A stretch of 64,000 nucleotides of DNA from Candidatus Latescibacterota bacterium (GTDB lineage: Bacteria; Latescibacterota; UBA2968; UBA8231), in NCBI GenBank assembly GCA_022820485.1, contig JAJEFJ010000075.1:22009-86008 (forward strand). Reading direction: 5' to 3'. The translations under genes and the position numbers were made by a program. How positions within the stretch are numbered: position 1 is the stretch's first letter; the number at the start of each line of letters is the position of its first letter. Below the pieces are notes generated by a model that saw only the letters and a program-made list of their open reading frames with translations, was not told the DNA's origin and did not search any database. Of the stretch, positions 17,583 to 25,983 are shown piece after piece.

Positions 17583-19742
17583 TCAATAGGCGACGGCAAA
17601 GACGCCGCGTTGGGTGTGCTGCTCCTCGGAGTCGAGCGCCAATTCATAGATATAGGTGCCGGGCTGGACTAAGGCGTCCTGCTCGTCGCGGCCATTCCAC
17701 TCTTGGATAAAAACCCCGCTGCGGACTTTGAACACGGGCAGGTGCGCCACCAGCCGACCGGCCAAGTCGTAGATGCGTACCTGTACGGCTCGGTCGGCGG
17801 TGACCTCGCGCAGCTTGTAGGCGATAGTCAAAGTCTCGTTGATCCCGTCGCCGTTGGGAGTGAACACCTCGGGTACTTGTACACCCACTAGCAGATCGCC
17901 GCCCACCGGCGTGTTGACGGCTAGCAAATCACCGGCAAAGCGGAAGGTGGCGTTGCCCGGATCGATGCGCTGGCGGATCTGATCGGGATCCGTGCTGTTG
18001 AAGACCCACCCGCTGAACTCAGTGCCAAAGCGCAGCACTGGCACGTCGAAGTCGACCTCGACCTGCTTGAAGCTGTCAGCAGTGCCCATCAGCGGCGGGA
18101 AGGACACGATGAGGCGATCGTCGAGCAATTGTGGGATGAACTGGTCTAAGTCCACTGGCTGGCCGTCGATGCGCACCGCGCGCACCGCGTGTGCTTGGAC
18201 GTGGGTGAGGATTTCCAAGCGGTCGAAGCCAGCATTGTCGTCGCTGAGAGTGGGCAGAACGACATACGTAAAGGGGGTGGGTTCAAAGGAGGCGACCTCA
18301 ATGGGCCAGATCTCGCCGACGAGTGCCTGCGCCGACAGGGTTTCGCTCAACTGCAAGGTGAGTTGGTCGAGACGCGGTGCCACGTTGAAATTGGCGAAGA
18401 GCTTGATGGCAATTTGGATGTATTGGCTGGGTCCGGGCGACAAAAGCAGCATTCCATCCTGCCAGGTATTGGCCGGATGGTTGGGATTGCGCTGTCCGGC
18501 GGCAAATTCATAGGGCGACGACCAGAAGCTCCAATGGTCGGCATCGTAGGTGGGGACTAGCCGGGCGGCGATATCGATTCTGGCGTGTTCGGCGCGGGTG
18601 ATGGATACAAGGTCGTCGTTGACATTGGGAGCAAAGTAGAGCAGTGGATCGGGGGTGTGGCCGGTGCGGGTGCGAATTTCGATGCGGGTGCCGTCGGGCA
18701 TGTCGCCTTCCCAGCGGATTTTGCCCCAGGTGACGGCTTGGCCGAAGTCGAGGATGGGGGTGAGGTAGGTGGTCTCAGGGACGTAACCGTCGCCGTAGAT
18801 TTCGAATTCAGCGATTTCATAGTCGCGCAGGGGAAAGGCGCGCAGGGTGAGCCAGCGAGTGGGACGGGCGGGAAAGCGCAGATCGACGACCGGGTCGAGG
18901 TTTTCGCGGGTGGTTTTCAGCACGGTCAACAATGGGTCGCCGCTCCGCACCCACCGCAAGTCGCCCAAGACCGTGCGGCGCTTGCTGGTGGCTATAGCGC
19001 CTATGTCGCGCTTGGAACTGTCGAAGAGGAAGGTGCCGGTGCCGCTGCATGGATCTGGGGCAAAGATGACCGAATTGTCGCCGGTGCGGATCTCGTACCA
19101 AGCGAGGAAATTGCCGAGAAAGCTGTCTTCGCCAAAACTCTCGATATCTGGAGCGGGTTCCCGCAGGGATTCGATCAGTTGGCGGTCTTCGCGCTGACTC
19201 AGGCGGGGATAGAAGCGGATGCGATTGATGGGGATTGCGCCGCCAAAATCAAAGACCACGGCCCCCCTCCAGGTAAAGCCATCGCCAGGCCGACCCCCGG
19301 CCCGTTGGACAAAGGTGCGAAAGGTAGCTGTAGAGGGATCGCCGTCCAGCATTAGCTTGATCGTATTGGCATGTAATTGCGCCTGACCGCAACTATTAGT
19401 AAGGACTCGCGAACTGGGCATATAGGGCAGGGGGATCTCGGTCTTGCTGGCGTGGACATCGGCCCGGGCGATATTGACGGATGGGTCAATCAAACGGGGC
19501 TGGATGGCGGTGCCGGAGAAATCGACCAGCGTATCGGCCCCTGCGCCAAAGGGCGATATACTCACCGGCACTTGTCGCAGGGGCTGGCCGTCGGCATCCT
19601 GGATCTGAAAGAAGCTCTCTTGGGTCAATGCCGCCTGCCAATCGTTGCCGCTAACCCCGCCCAGACGGTATTCGGTTGCACCAAATACGTGCGCAGCACT
19701 GAGCAGCATAGCAAAAACGAGAAATAACACAAGCCCTGCCAT
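17583..19742 (-). CDS. Exported discoidin-like protein with FlgD-Ig module, tandem copy 2
   Basis: A 719-aa paralogue of the gene ending at 15313, with the same signal peptide type (LVLFLVFAMLLSAAHVFGAT), the same module order and almost the same last ~480 residues. Differences cluster in the N-terminal third: the Cys-containing loop near residue ~125 and the loop before the RTVLGDL block, where copy 1 has NTNTVATSK and copy 2 has DIGAIATSK. The start at 19742 is chosen because the signal peptide and an AAGGAGCGCG site fit it; the frame stays open 75 bp further upstream into the preceding gene. Recent tandem duplication with diverging loops suggests variation in a binding face; that is inference. 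Confidence 0.8.
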   Translation of the reverse strand: MAGLVLFLVFAMLLSAAHVFGATEYRLGGVSGNDWQAALTQESFFQIQDADGQPLRQVPVSISPFGAGADTLVDFSGTAIQPRLIDPSVNIARADVHASKTEIPLPYMPSSRVLTNSCGQAQLHANTIKLMLDGDPSTATFRTFVQRAGGRPGDGFTWRGAVVFDFGGAIPINRIRFYPRLSQREDRQLIESLREPAPDIESFGEDSFLGNFLAWYEIRTGDNSVIFAPDPCSGTGTFLFDSSKRDIGAIATSKRRTVLGDLRWVRSGDPLLTVLKTTRENLDPVVDLRFPARPTRWLTLRAFPLRDYEIAEFEIYGDGYVPETTYLTPILDFGQAVTWGKIRWEGDMPDGTRIEIRTRTGHTPDPLLYFAPNVNDDLVSITRAEHARIDIAARLVPTYDADHWSFWSSPYEFAAGQRNPNHPANTWQDGMLLLSPGPSQYIQIAIKLFANFNVAPRLDQLTLQLSETLSAQALVGEIWPIEVASFEPTPFTYVVLPTLSDDNAGFDRLEILTHVQAHAVRAVRIDGQPVDLDQFIPQLLDDRLIVSFPPLMGTADSFKQVEVDFDVPVLRFGTEFSGWVFNSTDPDQIRQRIDPGNATFRFAGDLLAVNTPVGGDLLVGVQVPEVFTPNGDGINETLTIAYKLREVTADRAVQVRIYDLAGRLVAHLPVFKVRSGVFIQEWNGRDEQDALVQPGTYIYELALDSEEQHTQRGVFAVAY

Positions 19743-19759
19743 AGCGCGCTCCTTAGTAT

Positions 19760-22468
19760 TTAGTCGACTCGCTCCAACATGCGGCCGATGCGGGTTGTGT
19801 CCGCGATTTGTTCCCACTCCACCACGGCTTCGTCGTAGCGCTCTAACTGGAAATACGCTTGGCCCAAGGCACCGCGAATCTCAGCGTCGTCTGGTGCGCG
19901 GACCGCTGCTTTATGCAAATAGCCAAGAGCGCTCTGGGGGTCGTTGCGGCGCAAGCAGAGGAGACCAAGGCCGTACAGACCAAGCGCACTTTGCGGTACT
20001 CGGCCTACCATCTCTTGGTAGTGCGTCGCAGCCCGATCTAGCCTCCCTTGTTCCATATACGCCAGACCCAGATCTAAAAGGGCCTTTTCGTTTTGCGGCT
20101 CGCGGTCAATCTGGGCCTGCAGGAATTCGATGCGTTGCGCGAGCCGACGGTACCGTCCAAACCGTTTGTTCGCTTCCCCAGCCGCTTTTTCATTGCCTTG
20201 CCTTGCGTAGAGTTGTGCCAATGCCAACAACGGCCCGGGTTCCCAAGGTGCCCACCTTGTGGCGTTGCCAAACGCATTTGCAGCTTCGGTCAAACGATTG
20301 CTTTGCTCATAGGCCCGACCTAGCCAGAAGTACGCCTCCCAATCCTGTGTTCGCAAGCTGGCGACCCGCTCAAGAGCTTGGGCCGCGAACACGGGCCGAT
20401 CCAAGTCCAGATAGACTTTGCCGAGCACGAGAAAACTTTCCGCGGATGATGAATCGCGGCGGGCCGCCTCTTCCACATATGAAAGTGCCTCATCGGCTGC
20501 ACCCATGCCGGCGTAGAGCAATGTGCCCATGCCCAAGTTGGCCAGCTTATGGGTTGGCTCCAAGGCCAAGGCCCGATAGAAGGCGGCGTGGGCTTCACCG
20601 TATTGTCCGGCTTGGTAGTATTGGTTGCCGAGGGCGGCAAAATCCGCGGCGCTCCAGTTGGACGTCTGTGACACAGCGATGGAATACTCGCTCTGGGGCA
20701 GGGGAATAGCCGGTCCTTGCTCGAAGCCAGCGCGGCCCTCATGCACTTTGAGGTAGCGCCGCACTGGCGGTGCAGCGATTGTTTGACGGGAGCCCGAGGG
20801 CCAGTGTATTTCGATTCGATCTACGGTTTTGTTCGCACCTAGGCCTATCAACACACGAGGATCGTGTTGGCCTTGAAAACCATAACCCCGAAACACTTCT
20901 CTCATTTGCACCTGATCGGCGGTAAAGATCCAAATTCTAGCGCCGATGCCATCCCGGTTGCTGACGTGACCCACTAGTTCAATCCCCAGCCAGTCATTGA
21001 AGTTGCCTCCCTCGTTGCGCAACAGGGTCGGTGCCGCGTTGTGATTTACCACGGCCAGATCGAGATCGCCATCGTTGTCGTAGTCGCCTTGGGCCGCCGC
21101 GCGACTGGCCGCTTCGAGTTGCCAAGCCGCTCCAGCCCAGCGGCCCACTTCTATAAAGTGCCCATGTCGATTTTGATAGAGCAGGTTGCGCTGTCGGTAG
21201 GTCAATCCCGAAGCATGGACTCCCAACTGCGGATAGACGTGGCCGTTAATTACATATAGATCCAGCCAGCCATCGTTGTCGTAATCCCAGAAAGCGGTCG
21301 CCCAACCCAGATAAGGCCGGTCCCCGGCACTCAAGCCAGTGGCGTGTGAAACATCCACAAAGTGCGTGGAGTCAGTCGTCGGCGGGGATTGGTTCTGGTA
21401 CAGGGTATTGTAGTCTTCGGAGAAATTGGTTACAAACAGATCTAGGTCGCCATCGTTGTCGTAATCGCCGCTGTGGACCCCCATGCCGGCTTGGGGCCGG
21501 CCGCTCTCGCTATAGGCTGCCCCGGCCGATTGGCCGATTTCGCTGAAGTACCAGTCGCCGTCGTTGCGCAAAAGCATATTGGGCTCGCTGTCGTTGGCAA
21601 CGTAAATATCTAGGTCGCCGTCGTTATCGAAGTCGCCAAACGCGACTCCCAAACCAGCATAGCTCCACTGGTCTAGGCCGCTGATTGCACTCATATCGGC
21701 GAAGGTGCCGTTGCCGTTGTTGCGGTAGAGCACATCGGCTTGGGCCGGAACTCCCTGTGGTCCGCACGGTACGGCCAGCCCCTTGTATTGGCACGGTTGG
21801 CCGTCTTGGGGAGGATGGTGCAAATCTATGTGGAGGTAGTTGGTCACGTAGAGGTCCAGCCAGCCATCGCCATCCAAATCGGCAAAAGCCGCACTGGTGC
21901 CCCAACCGGGATGATCCACCCCGGCTTGGGAGGCGATTTCTGCAAAGGTGCTGTCGCCATTATTGCGGTACAACAGATTAGGACCCCAATAGGTCACCAA
22001 TAGGTCGGTATCGCCATCGTTGTCGATATCGCCAGTAGCGCAACCCATGCCCCAACCCTTGGATAGCAGGCCGCTTTGACGGGTCACTTCGCGGAAGTGC
22101 CTCTGGGCATTGGGGCCGGGTTCGTTGTGGAAGAGGCGGTTGGTCGCTTGTGGCGGGTCCGCGTCTAGCAAGGTGCCGTTGACGAAGAAGAGGTCCAGCC
22201 AGCCATCGTTATCGTAGTCGAGGAAGGCCACGCCGGTGCCCGTGGTCTCCACCAAGAGCTGCGGGTTGTCCCGTCCCGAGAGATTGACAAAATCTAAGCC
22301 GACTTGGGCTGCCACATCGGTGAATAACACGGGGTGGCTCCCCTCGGCTGTCAGGTGAGCAGGGGATTGGACCGAGGCCGACTGCGGCTGTTCCGAAGGG
22401 GCCTGTGGGGAACATCCAACCGCCAGGATTGCGATGAACAGAGCGGAGTCAAGCAGTGTCCTAGACAC
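19760..22468 (-). CDS. CRTAC1-like lipoprotein with VCBS repeats, UnbV domain and C-terminal TPRs
   Basis: A ~902-aa protein from a GTG start at 22468, chosen because a lipoprotein signal follows (LFIAILAVGCSPQ); the frame is open to 22534 without such a signal. Residues ~40-450 are VCBS/FG-GAP repeats with many DYDNDGDLDLFVTN-type calcium loops. An ASPIC/UnbV module follows (NWLGIELVGHVSNRDGIGAR, RVLIGLGANKTVDRIEIHWP). The last ~330 residues are TPR helices (GNQYYQAGQYGEAHAAFYRA, GLAYMEQGRLDRAATHYQE, LGQAYFQLERYDEAVVEW). In the plus-strand cluster these two halves are split between adjacent genes (11429 and 13236). It lies upstream of the two tandem secreted proteins, probably as one transcription unit. 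Confidence 0.88.
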   Translation of the reverse strand: MSRTLLDSALFIAILAVGCSPQAPSEQPQSASVQSPAHLTAEGSHPVLFTDVAAQVGLDFVNLSGRDNPQLLVETTGTGVAFLDYDNDGWLDLFFVNGTLLDADPPQATNRLFHNEPGPNAQRHFREVTRQSGLLSKGWGMGCATGDIDNDGDTDLLVTYWGPNLLYRNNGDSTFAEIASQAGVDHPGWGTSAAFADLDGDGWLDLYVTNYLHIDLHHPPQDGQPCQYKGLAVPCGPQGVPAQADVLYRNNGNGTFADMSAISGLDQWSYAGLGVAFGDFDNDGDLDIYVANDSEPNMLLRNDGDWYFSEIGQSAGAAYSESGRPQAGMGVHSGDYDNDGDLDLFVTNFSEDYNTLYQNQSPPTTDSTHFVDVSHATGLSAGDRPYLGWATAFWDYDNDGWLDLYVINGHVYPQLGVHASGLTYRQRNLLYQNRHGHFIEVGRWAGAAWQLEAASRAAAQGDYDNDGDLDLAVVNHNAAPTLLRNEGGNFNDWLGIELVGHVSNRDGIGARIWIFTADQVQMREVFRGYGFQGQHDPRVLIGLGANKTVDRIEIHWPSGSRQTIAAPPVRRYLKVHEGRAGFEQGPAIPLPQSEYSIAVSQTSNWSAADFAALGNQYYQAGQYGEAHAAFYRALALEPTHKLANLGMGTLLYAGMGAADEALSYVEEAARRDSSSAESFLVLGKVYLDLDRPVFAAQALERVASLRTQDWEAYFWLGRAYEQSNRLTEAANAFGNATRWAPWEPGPLLALAQLYARQGNEKAAGEANKRFGRYRRLAQRIEFLQAQIDREPQNEKALLDLGLAYMEQGRLDRAATHYQEMVGRVPQSALGLYGLGLLCLRRNDPQSALGYLHKAAVRAPDDAEIRGALGQAYFQLERYDEAVVEWEQIADTTRIGRMLERVD

Positions 22469-22530
22469 ATTGCCACCTATGGATTCAAATTGTCGAAACT
22501 GACTACCCCAAAGGGCCACTAACGAACTAA

Positions 22531-22628
22531 CCAATGAACTGGGCTTGATCGAGGTCCGGAAAGGGCGTTGGAACGGGCGATTGATTATCTTACCATAGGT
22601 CTAAAAACCGCGCCCGGCAATCACTTAA
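22531..22628 (+). pseudogene. Decayed fragment of the TPR-glycosyltransferase gene
   Basis: About 97 bp closely match the plus-strand segment 15010-15106 within the TPR part of the gene at 13236-15245. Both contain CCAATGAACTGGGCTTGATC and, further on, CGCGCCCGGCAATCACTT. A 1-base deletion and several substitutions are visible, and no start or full domain remains. The translation LERAVDYFFMALKAAPGNHL is kept as MERAIDYLTIGLKTAPGNHL, in frame with the downstream DUF433 gene. It is a scar of a lost or rearranged copy. Confidence 0.8.
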
Positions 22629-22654
22629 CCCCTAGAAAGTCAGGAGGTGTAAGT

Positions 22655-22891
22655 ATGGACAACCGAATTACCGTTGATCCTAAAATATGTCACGGCCAAG
22701 CGTGTATTAAAGGGACGCGCATTCCCGTGCATCAAATCCTCCGAATGCTTGCCAACGGGGATACTATTGAAGCGCTCCTGCGAGAATATCCTTCTGTGCA
22801 ATTGGAAGATGTTCTCGCTTGCTTCGACTATGCGGCGGCACTGGCTGAAGAACAGGTGACACCTCTTGAACTTCTCTCGGGCGAGGCATGA
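22655..22891 (+). CDS. DUF433 (VapB-type) antitoxin
   Basis: A 78-aa protein with the DUF433 pattern: ITVDPKICHGQACIKGTRIP, then IEALLREYPSVQLEDVLACF and a short tail. DUF433 proteins carry a small winged-helix/HTH and pair with DUF5615 PIN-like toxins. The ATG at 22655 has CAGGAGGTG at the right distance; an earlier in-frame ATG at 22568 lies inside the TPR scar. Its end overlaps the next gene by 4 bases (ATGA), as expected for a translationally coupled toxin-antitoxin pair. Confidence 0.92.
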   Translation: MDNRITVDPKICHGQACIKGTRIPVHQILRMLANGDTIEALLREYPSVQLEDVLACFDYAAALAEEQVTPLELLSGEA

Positions 22892-23244
22892 AGATATTTG
22901 TCGATGAGCATATCCCCCTTATGACTGTCCAAGCCCTGCGCATGATGGGGCATGACGTCCGTGATATTCGCGGCACCCCAGATGAAGGGATGCAAGACGA
23001 CGCGTTGTGGGAAATGGCGCAGCGGGAAGGACAGTTGTTGATTACGACTGACAAGGGGTTCATGCACTACCGGACGATGGCACATCATGGAGTAATCATT
23101 ATACGGCTACGACGACCGAACCGACACAGGATACATCAACGCATTATGCAAGCACTGGGGCAATTTGACGACGCCGAATGGCCCGGTTTACTAGTGGTCA
23201 TGCGGGATATTGCACAGAGTACTTGGCGTGTGCCGGAGAGTTGA
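22888..23244 (+). CDS. DUF5615 PIN-like toxin
   Basis: A 118-aa protein of the DUF5615/Mut7-C-like PIN superfamily. The acidic residues expected of the nuclease site are visible: FVDEH at residues 4-8, QDD at 36-38 and TTDKGF at 53-58. The start overlaps the stop of the DUF433 antitoxin. PIN-domain toxins cleave RNA; the target here is unknown. The gene appears intact, unlike the second DUF433 locus at 34628. Confidence 0.9.
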   Translation: MKIFVDEHIPLMTVQALRMMGHDVRDIRGTPDEGMQDDALWEMAQREGQLLITTDKGFMHYRTMAHHGVIIIRLRRPNRHRIHQRIMQALGQFDDAEWPGLLVVMRDIAQSTWRVPES

Positions 23245-23441
23245 TAACGGCGAACAAAGTTCTGCAGACGCCCGATGCCGCTCAAGCGCTGCGCACTGTT
23301 CTGCGGTACTTGGCATATCGACGGCGATAACCTCGTCTATTCGCTAGATAATCGTTCGGTTTGATGAGACGGCGATTTTACTCCGATTTTAGCTATAGAT
23401 CTGTGCTTTGGGCCGTAGTTAGTTCAGGAAGTAGCGGTACC

Positions 23442-24254
23442 TTAGTATCCCCTAGTGCAGGCTATATTCCACTCACCATCGGCTTCGACATAAACGAAGT
23501 ACTCCTTGCCAGGTCTGATTTCGGTTTGCTGGTCCTCGACGAGAAATTGTCCTTCTTGGCGAAATATGAGGCATTGGTGTGTCCCATCAACGCTGTGGGC
23601 GGCGGCGTAAAATTCTCCGCGACCGCTGTGGCGGATGTGAGCAAGCATTGGTCTTGATCCAGATTTCAAGGGACCTAAGACATGCACTCCCGCATCTTGA
23701 CCATCTCCATTGAGGCCGTAGTCCTCATCTTCTATGCTGTCAGAGGACTGATCTAAATCAGGTTGGATGAAGCGGCAAGTCCATCTACTCTTGGACTTCA
23801 CTTCCAGACGGTATTCGCCGGGGGGAAGGAAGATTTCTTCGTCTTCTTTCACTTGTTTGATATATCCGCGATACCGACGAAGTATACGACGTGTTGACTT
23901 CAGAAGGCGGTTTTCTTTGTCTTCTTTCACTTGGTTAATGACCCATGTGTCGATTTTTCCTTCTGAATCGACAGGTGTCCATACGATGCGCGCGATTGCG
24001 TCTGCGATTACTTTACCTGCGAAATATAAAGGTATTCCCAACGTCTTTGCTATGTTTCTAGTGACGGTAGCTTTGAAGTCTTCGGAGGGAACGAACGATA
24101 GTTTGAAGTCGCCGTAGCCGTGATGCGCTATTTCGGCAAGTACAACTCCTTGTTCCAGAATGAATTCTCGGCTCTGTTCGATTCCACCGTCTTTGCGGCC
24201 GGTGCCTTTGAAACTTTCTTGCCTGCCTCGTAAGTTGAATGGGTATTCACTCAT
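23442..24254 (-). CDS. Hypothetical protein, distal gene of an AbrB-linked accessory cassette
   Basis: A 270-aa protein without a family I recognise. The middle is charged and has two copies of a QVKEDEE/QVKEDKE motif. The C-terminal ~100 residues look like a beta-sandwich (GPLKSGSRPMLAHIRHSGRG, then HQCLIFRQEGQFLVEDQQTE and YFVYVEADGEWNIAC). There is no signal peptide or membrane segment. It lies 28 bp downstream of the 412-aa Cys-rich membrane protein on the same strand and is probably in one unit with it and the AbrB-like gene. Function unknown. Confidence 0.6.
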   Translation of the reverse strand: MSEYPFNLRGRQESFKGTGRKDGGIEQSREFILEQGVVLAEIAHHGYGDFKLSFVPSEDFKATVTRNIAKTLGIPLYFAGKVIADAIARIVWTPVDSEGKIDTWVINQVKEDKENRLLKSTRRILRRYRGYIKQVKEDEEIFLPPGEYRLEVKSKSRWTCRFIQPDLDQSSDSIEDEDYGLNGDGQDAGVHVLGPLKSGSRPMLAHIRHSGRGEFYAAAHSVDGTHQCLIFRQEGQFLVEDQQTEIRPGKEYFVYVEADGEWNIACTRGY

Positions 24255-24282
24255 TGCGGTGCTCTCCTTGATTAGTGCAGGA

Positions 24283-25521
24283 TTAGGTTGTAACTGGAAC
24301 TCGGTTTGCTTCCCAGCGCATTAGCGCTGATTGGCCGGTTTCGTAGGCGAAGAGGGTGTGGCAGCGTGGGCTGCAGAAGTAGGTGCCTACTTGGTTCAGT
24401 GGCAAGCCATCTGCCAGTGCGTTCAGGATGCGCTTCAGGAAGTTGTAGCTATATAGAGCGAATCCCACGCCTACCAAGATCGGGGCGATAGTTACAAGTA
24501 GTGGGCCGGCACCGAGAAGGGCTACGGCACCGGTTACGGCAAATCCTACTACAGCACCGGTCGCGGCCCGCTTTGCTATGGAGCCTGCGGCGTCTTTGAT
24601 GGCTTCCTCGCCAGTTTTACGGCCTTTTTGGTAATGGATATAGTTCTCGATAGCAGCGACAGGTGCTTCCAGTAGACCGGCGTACAATGCCGTCGTTGTT
24701 GCCGAAGACAGGCAATCCCGAAATAGGATATTGGATGCATCAAAGGCGTTGGTGGCACCTTCTTGCCTCACGATTTGGACTGTGTCATAGGCATTATGGG
24801 TTTTGGCAGTGAACTGATCCCAGCCTGTCATATCTTTGGCCCCCCGGACGAGGTTATCATGGGCGTTTTCCCAGATAATGTTGTCGTTGCTGGCAGCCAG
24901 ATGAGGGGCGTTGCGGACAGATTCGATGTGGCTAGCGTGCTTGCCCTCGAGGTATTGGTTTATGGCCGGCTCTCCGAGGATACGGACGGGATAGGAGATG
25001 CTGTCGTGATAGAAGTGCTGGGCTTCGGCCAAGGTGCGGACACCGCGCTCGCCGCCTAGTCCGGCATTCCTAAATTTATCCTGCAAACTGTCGCTGAGGC
25101 TGTTAAACGATATGGGTGGTACGCCGCGAATCAGCGTATCTACACCAGCAGCAGTAGTAGCAGTTCCCAGAGTGATGGCCGCCGATCTGTTGCTGGCAGT
25201 TTCAGCTATTGCTTCTGGCCATTCGTAGTAGATGTCAACGCCGGCCTTTTCGCCGGCACCGATGCGTCGTCCGCAACGAGCACAGGGTAGACTGCGAGGC
25301 GTTTGGCCGATATTTCTGCCGGAATCAAGGTGGCGGACATAGCAGGCGTGTTTACCCTGCCGCCAGCATTCGGGGCAGCCGATGCAGTAGTTTTTGAAGT
25401 CGCTGCGGCTGACGCCGGTCGGAGTTTCCTCGGGCAGTTCTGACAGACACAGCCGACCTGGTTGGATATTATGTCGGCACTCCGCACAGCGCAGGCCGGG
25501 TTCCGCAATCATCTGCCACAT
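24283..25521 (-). CDS. Cys-rich membrane protein with HNH-like motif
   Basis: A 412-aa protein with three regions. Residues 1-90 hold zinc-ribbon-like Cys pairs (CAEC at 12-15, CIGCPEC at 46-52, CARC at 80-83). Residues ~194-227 contain KHASHIES, then NDNIIWENAHDNLVRG, a His-His/Asn-Asn/Arg-Gly pattern like HNH nucleases. Residues ~315-365 are two adjacent hydrophobic glycine-rich helices, followed by a last CSPRCH pair at 383-388. A nuclease- or toxin-type effector with a membrane anchor is possible but unproven. The start overlaps the end of the AbrB-like gene by 13 bases. I do not know a named family with this whole architecture. Confidence 0.6.
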   Translation of the reverse strand: MWQMIAEPGLRCAECRHNIQPGRLCLSELPEETPTGVSRSDFKNYCIGCPECWRQGKHACYVRHLDSGRNIGQTPRSLPCARCGRRIGAGEKAGVDIYYEWPEAIAETASNRSAAITLGTATTAAGVDTLIRGVPPISFNSLSDSLQDKFRNAGLGGERGVRTLAEAQHFYHDSISYPVRILGEPAINQYLEGKHASHIESVRNAPHLAASNDNIIWENAHDNLVRGAKDMTGWDQFTAKTHNAYDTVQIVRQEGATNAFDASNILFRDCLSSATTTALYAGLLEAPVAAIENYIHYQKGRKTGEEAIKDAAGSIAKRAATGAVVGFAVTGAVALLGAGPLLVTIAPILVGVGFALYSYNFLKRILNALADGLPLNQVGTYFCSPRCHTLFAYETGQSALMRWEANRVPVTT

Positions 25522-25814
25522 GGATATGCTCCTTCTATCATTCTCACACCGCCGCGGTTAAGGCAATAAGTACGTCCGTCAATATCTGACTGACGGTCCT
25601 CGGCGCGTTGGGAAAGCAGGGCTTCCACTAGGGATGTTGGACCCGCGAGCATTCCTTGGGTTTCTTCGATGGGAGCGCCGAGGGCGGGCACGAGGGCTAA
25701 ACCGCCGCCGTAATCGACAATACGCACTTGGTCGCCGGGCTGCAGGCGGTATTTCTTGCGCAGTGGTGCCGGAATGACAATCCCACCTTTAGCCGATATG
25801 CGGGCCGATGCCAT
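25509..25814 (-). CDS. AbrB/SpoVT/MazE-type DNA-binding antitoxin-like regulator
   Basis: A 101-aa protein. Residues ~4-46 form the swapped-hairpin AbrB fold (ARISAKGGIVIPAPLRKKYR, then LQPGDQVRIVDYGGGLALVP). The C-terminal tail has the amphipathic pattern of VapB/MazE-type antitoxins. The start at 25814 is preceded by ACGGAGA; longer in-frame starts would add a non-AbrB leader. It is first in a minus-strand unit with the 412-aa and 270-aa genes, and divergent from the aquaporin gene. It probably binds the 25815-25983 interval and regulates itself. Confidence 0.85.
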   Translation of the reverse strand: MASARISAKGGIVIPAPLRKKYRLQPGDQVRIVDYGGGLALVPALGAPIEETQGMLAGPTSLVEALLSQRAEDRQSDIDGRTYCLNRGGVRMIEGAYPCGR

Positions 25815-25983
25815 GATTCTCCGTTCTGTTAGGTTAATCCGTCGATAGCGGGATATGGATGTTGTACATTTCACAAAAAGTATAAACAAAAGATGGATAG
25901 ATTCAATGAGTGCGGTTATTGAGCGCGGCAGCAAGGCCCGCTACATTTATGCGGCTCTTGCTAACGGGCCAAATTGGAAAACT

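Noticed and set aside
23275..23364. A 29-codon frame (MPLKRCALFCGTWHIDGDNL...) after the DUF5615 gene
   Set aside because: No ribosome site and too short for homology; possibly a remnant, but nothing supports a gene. I see nothing else in 23245-23441.
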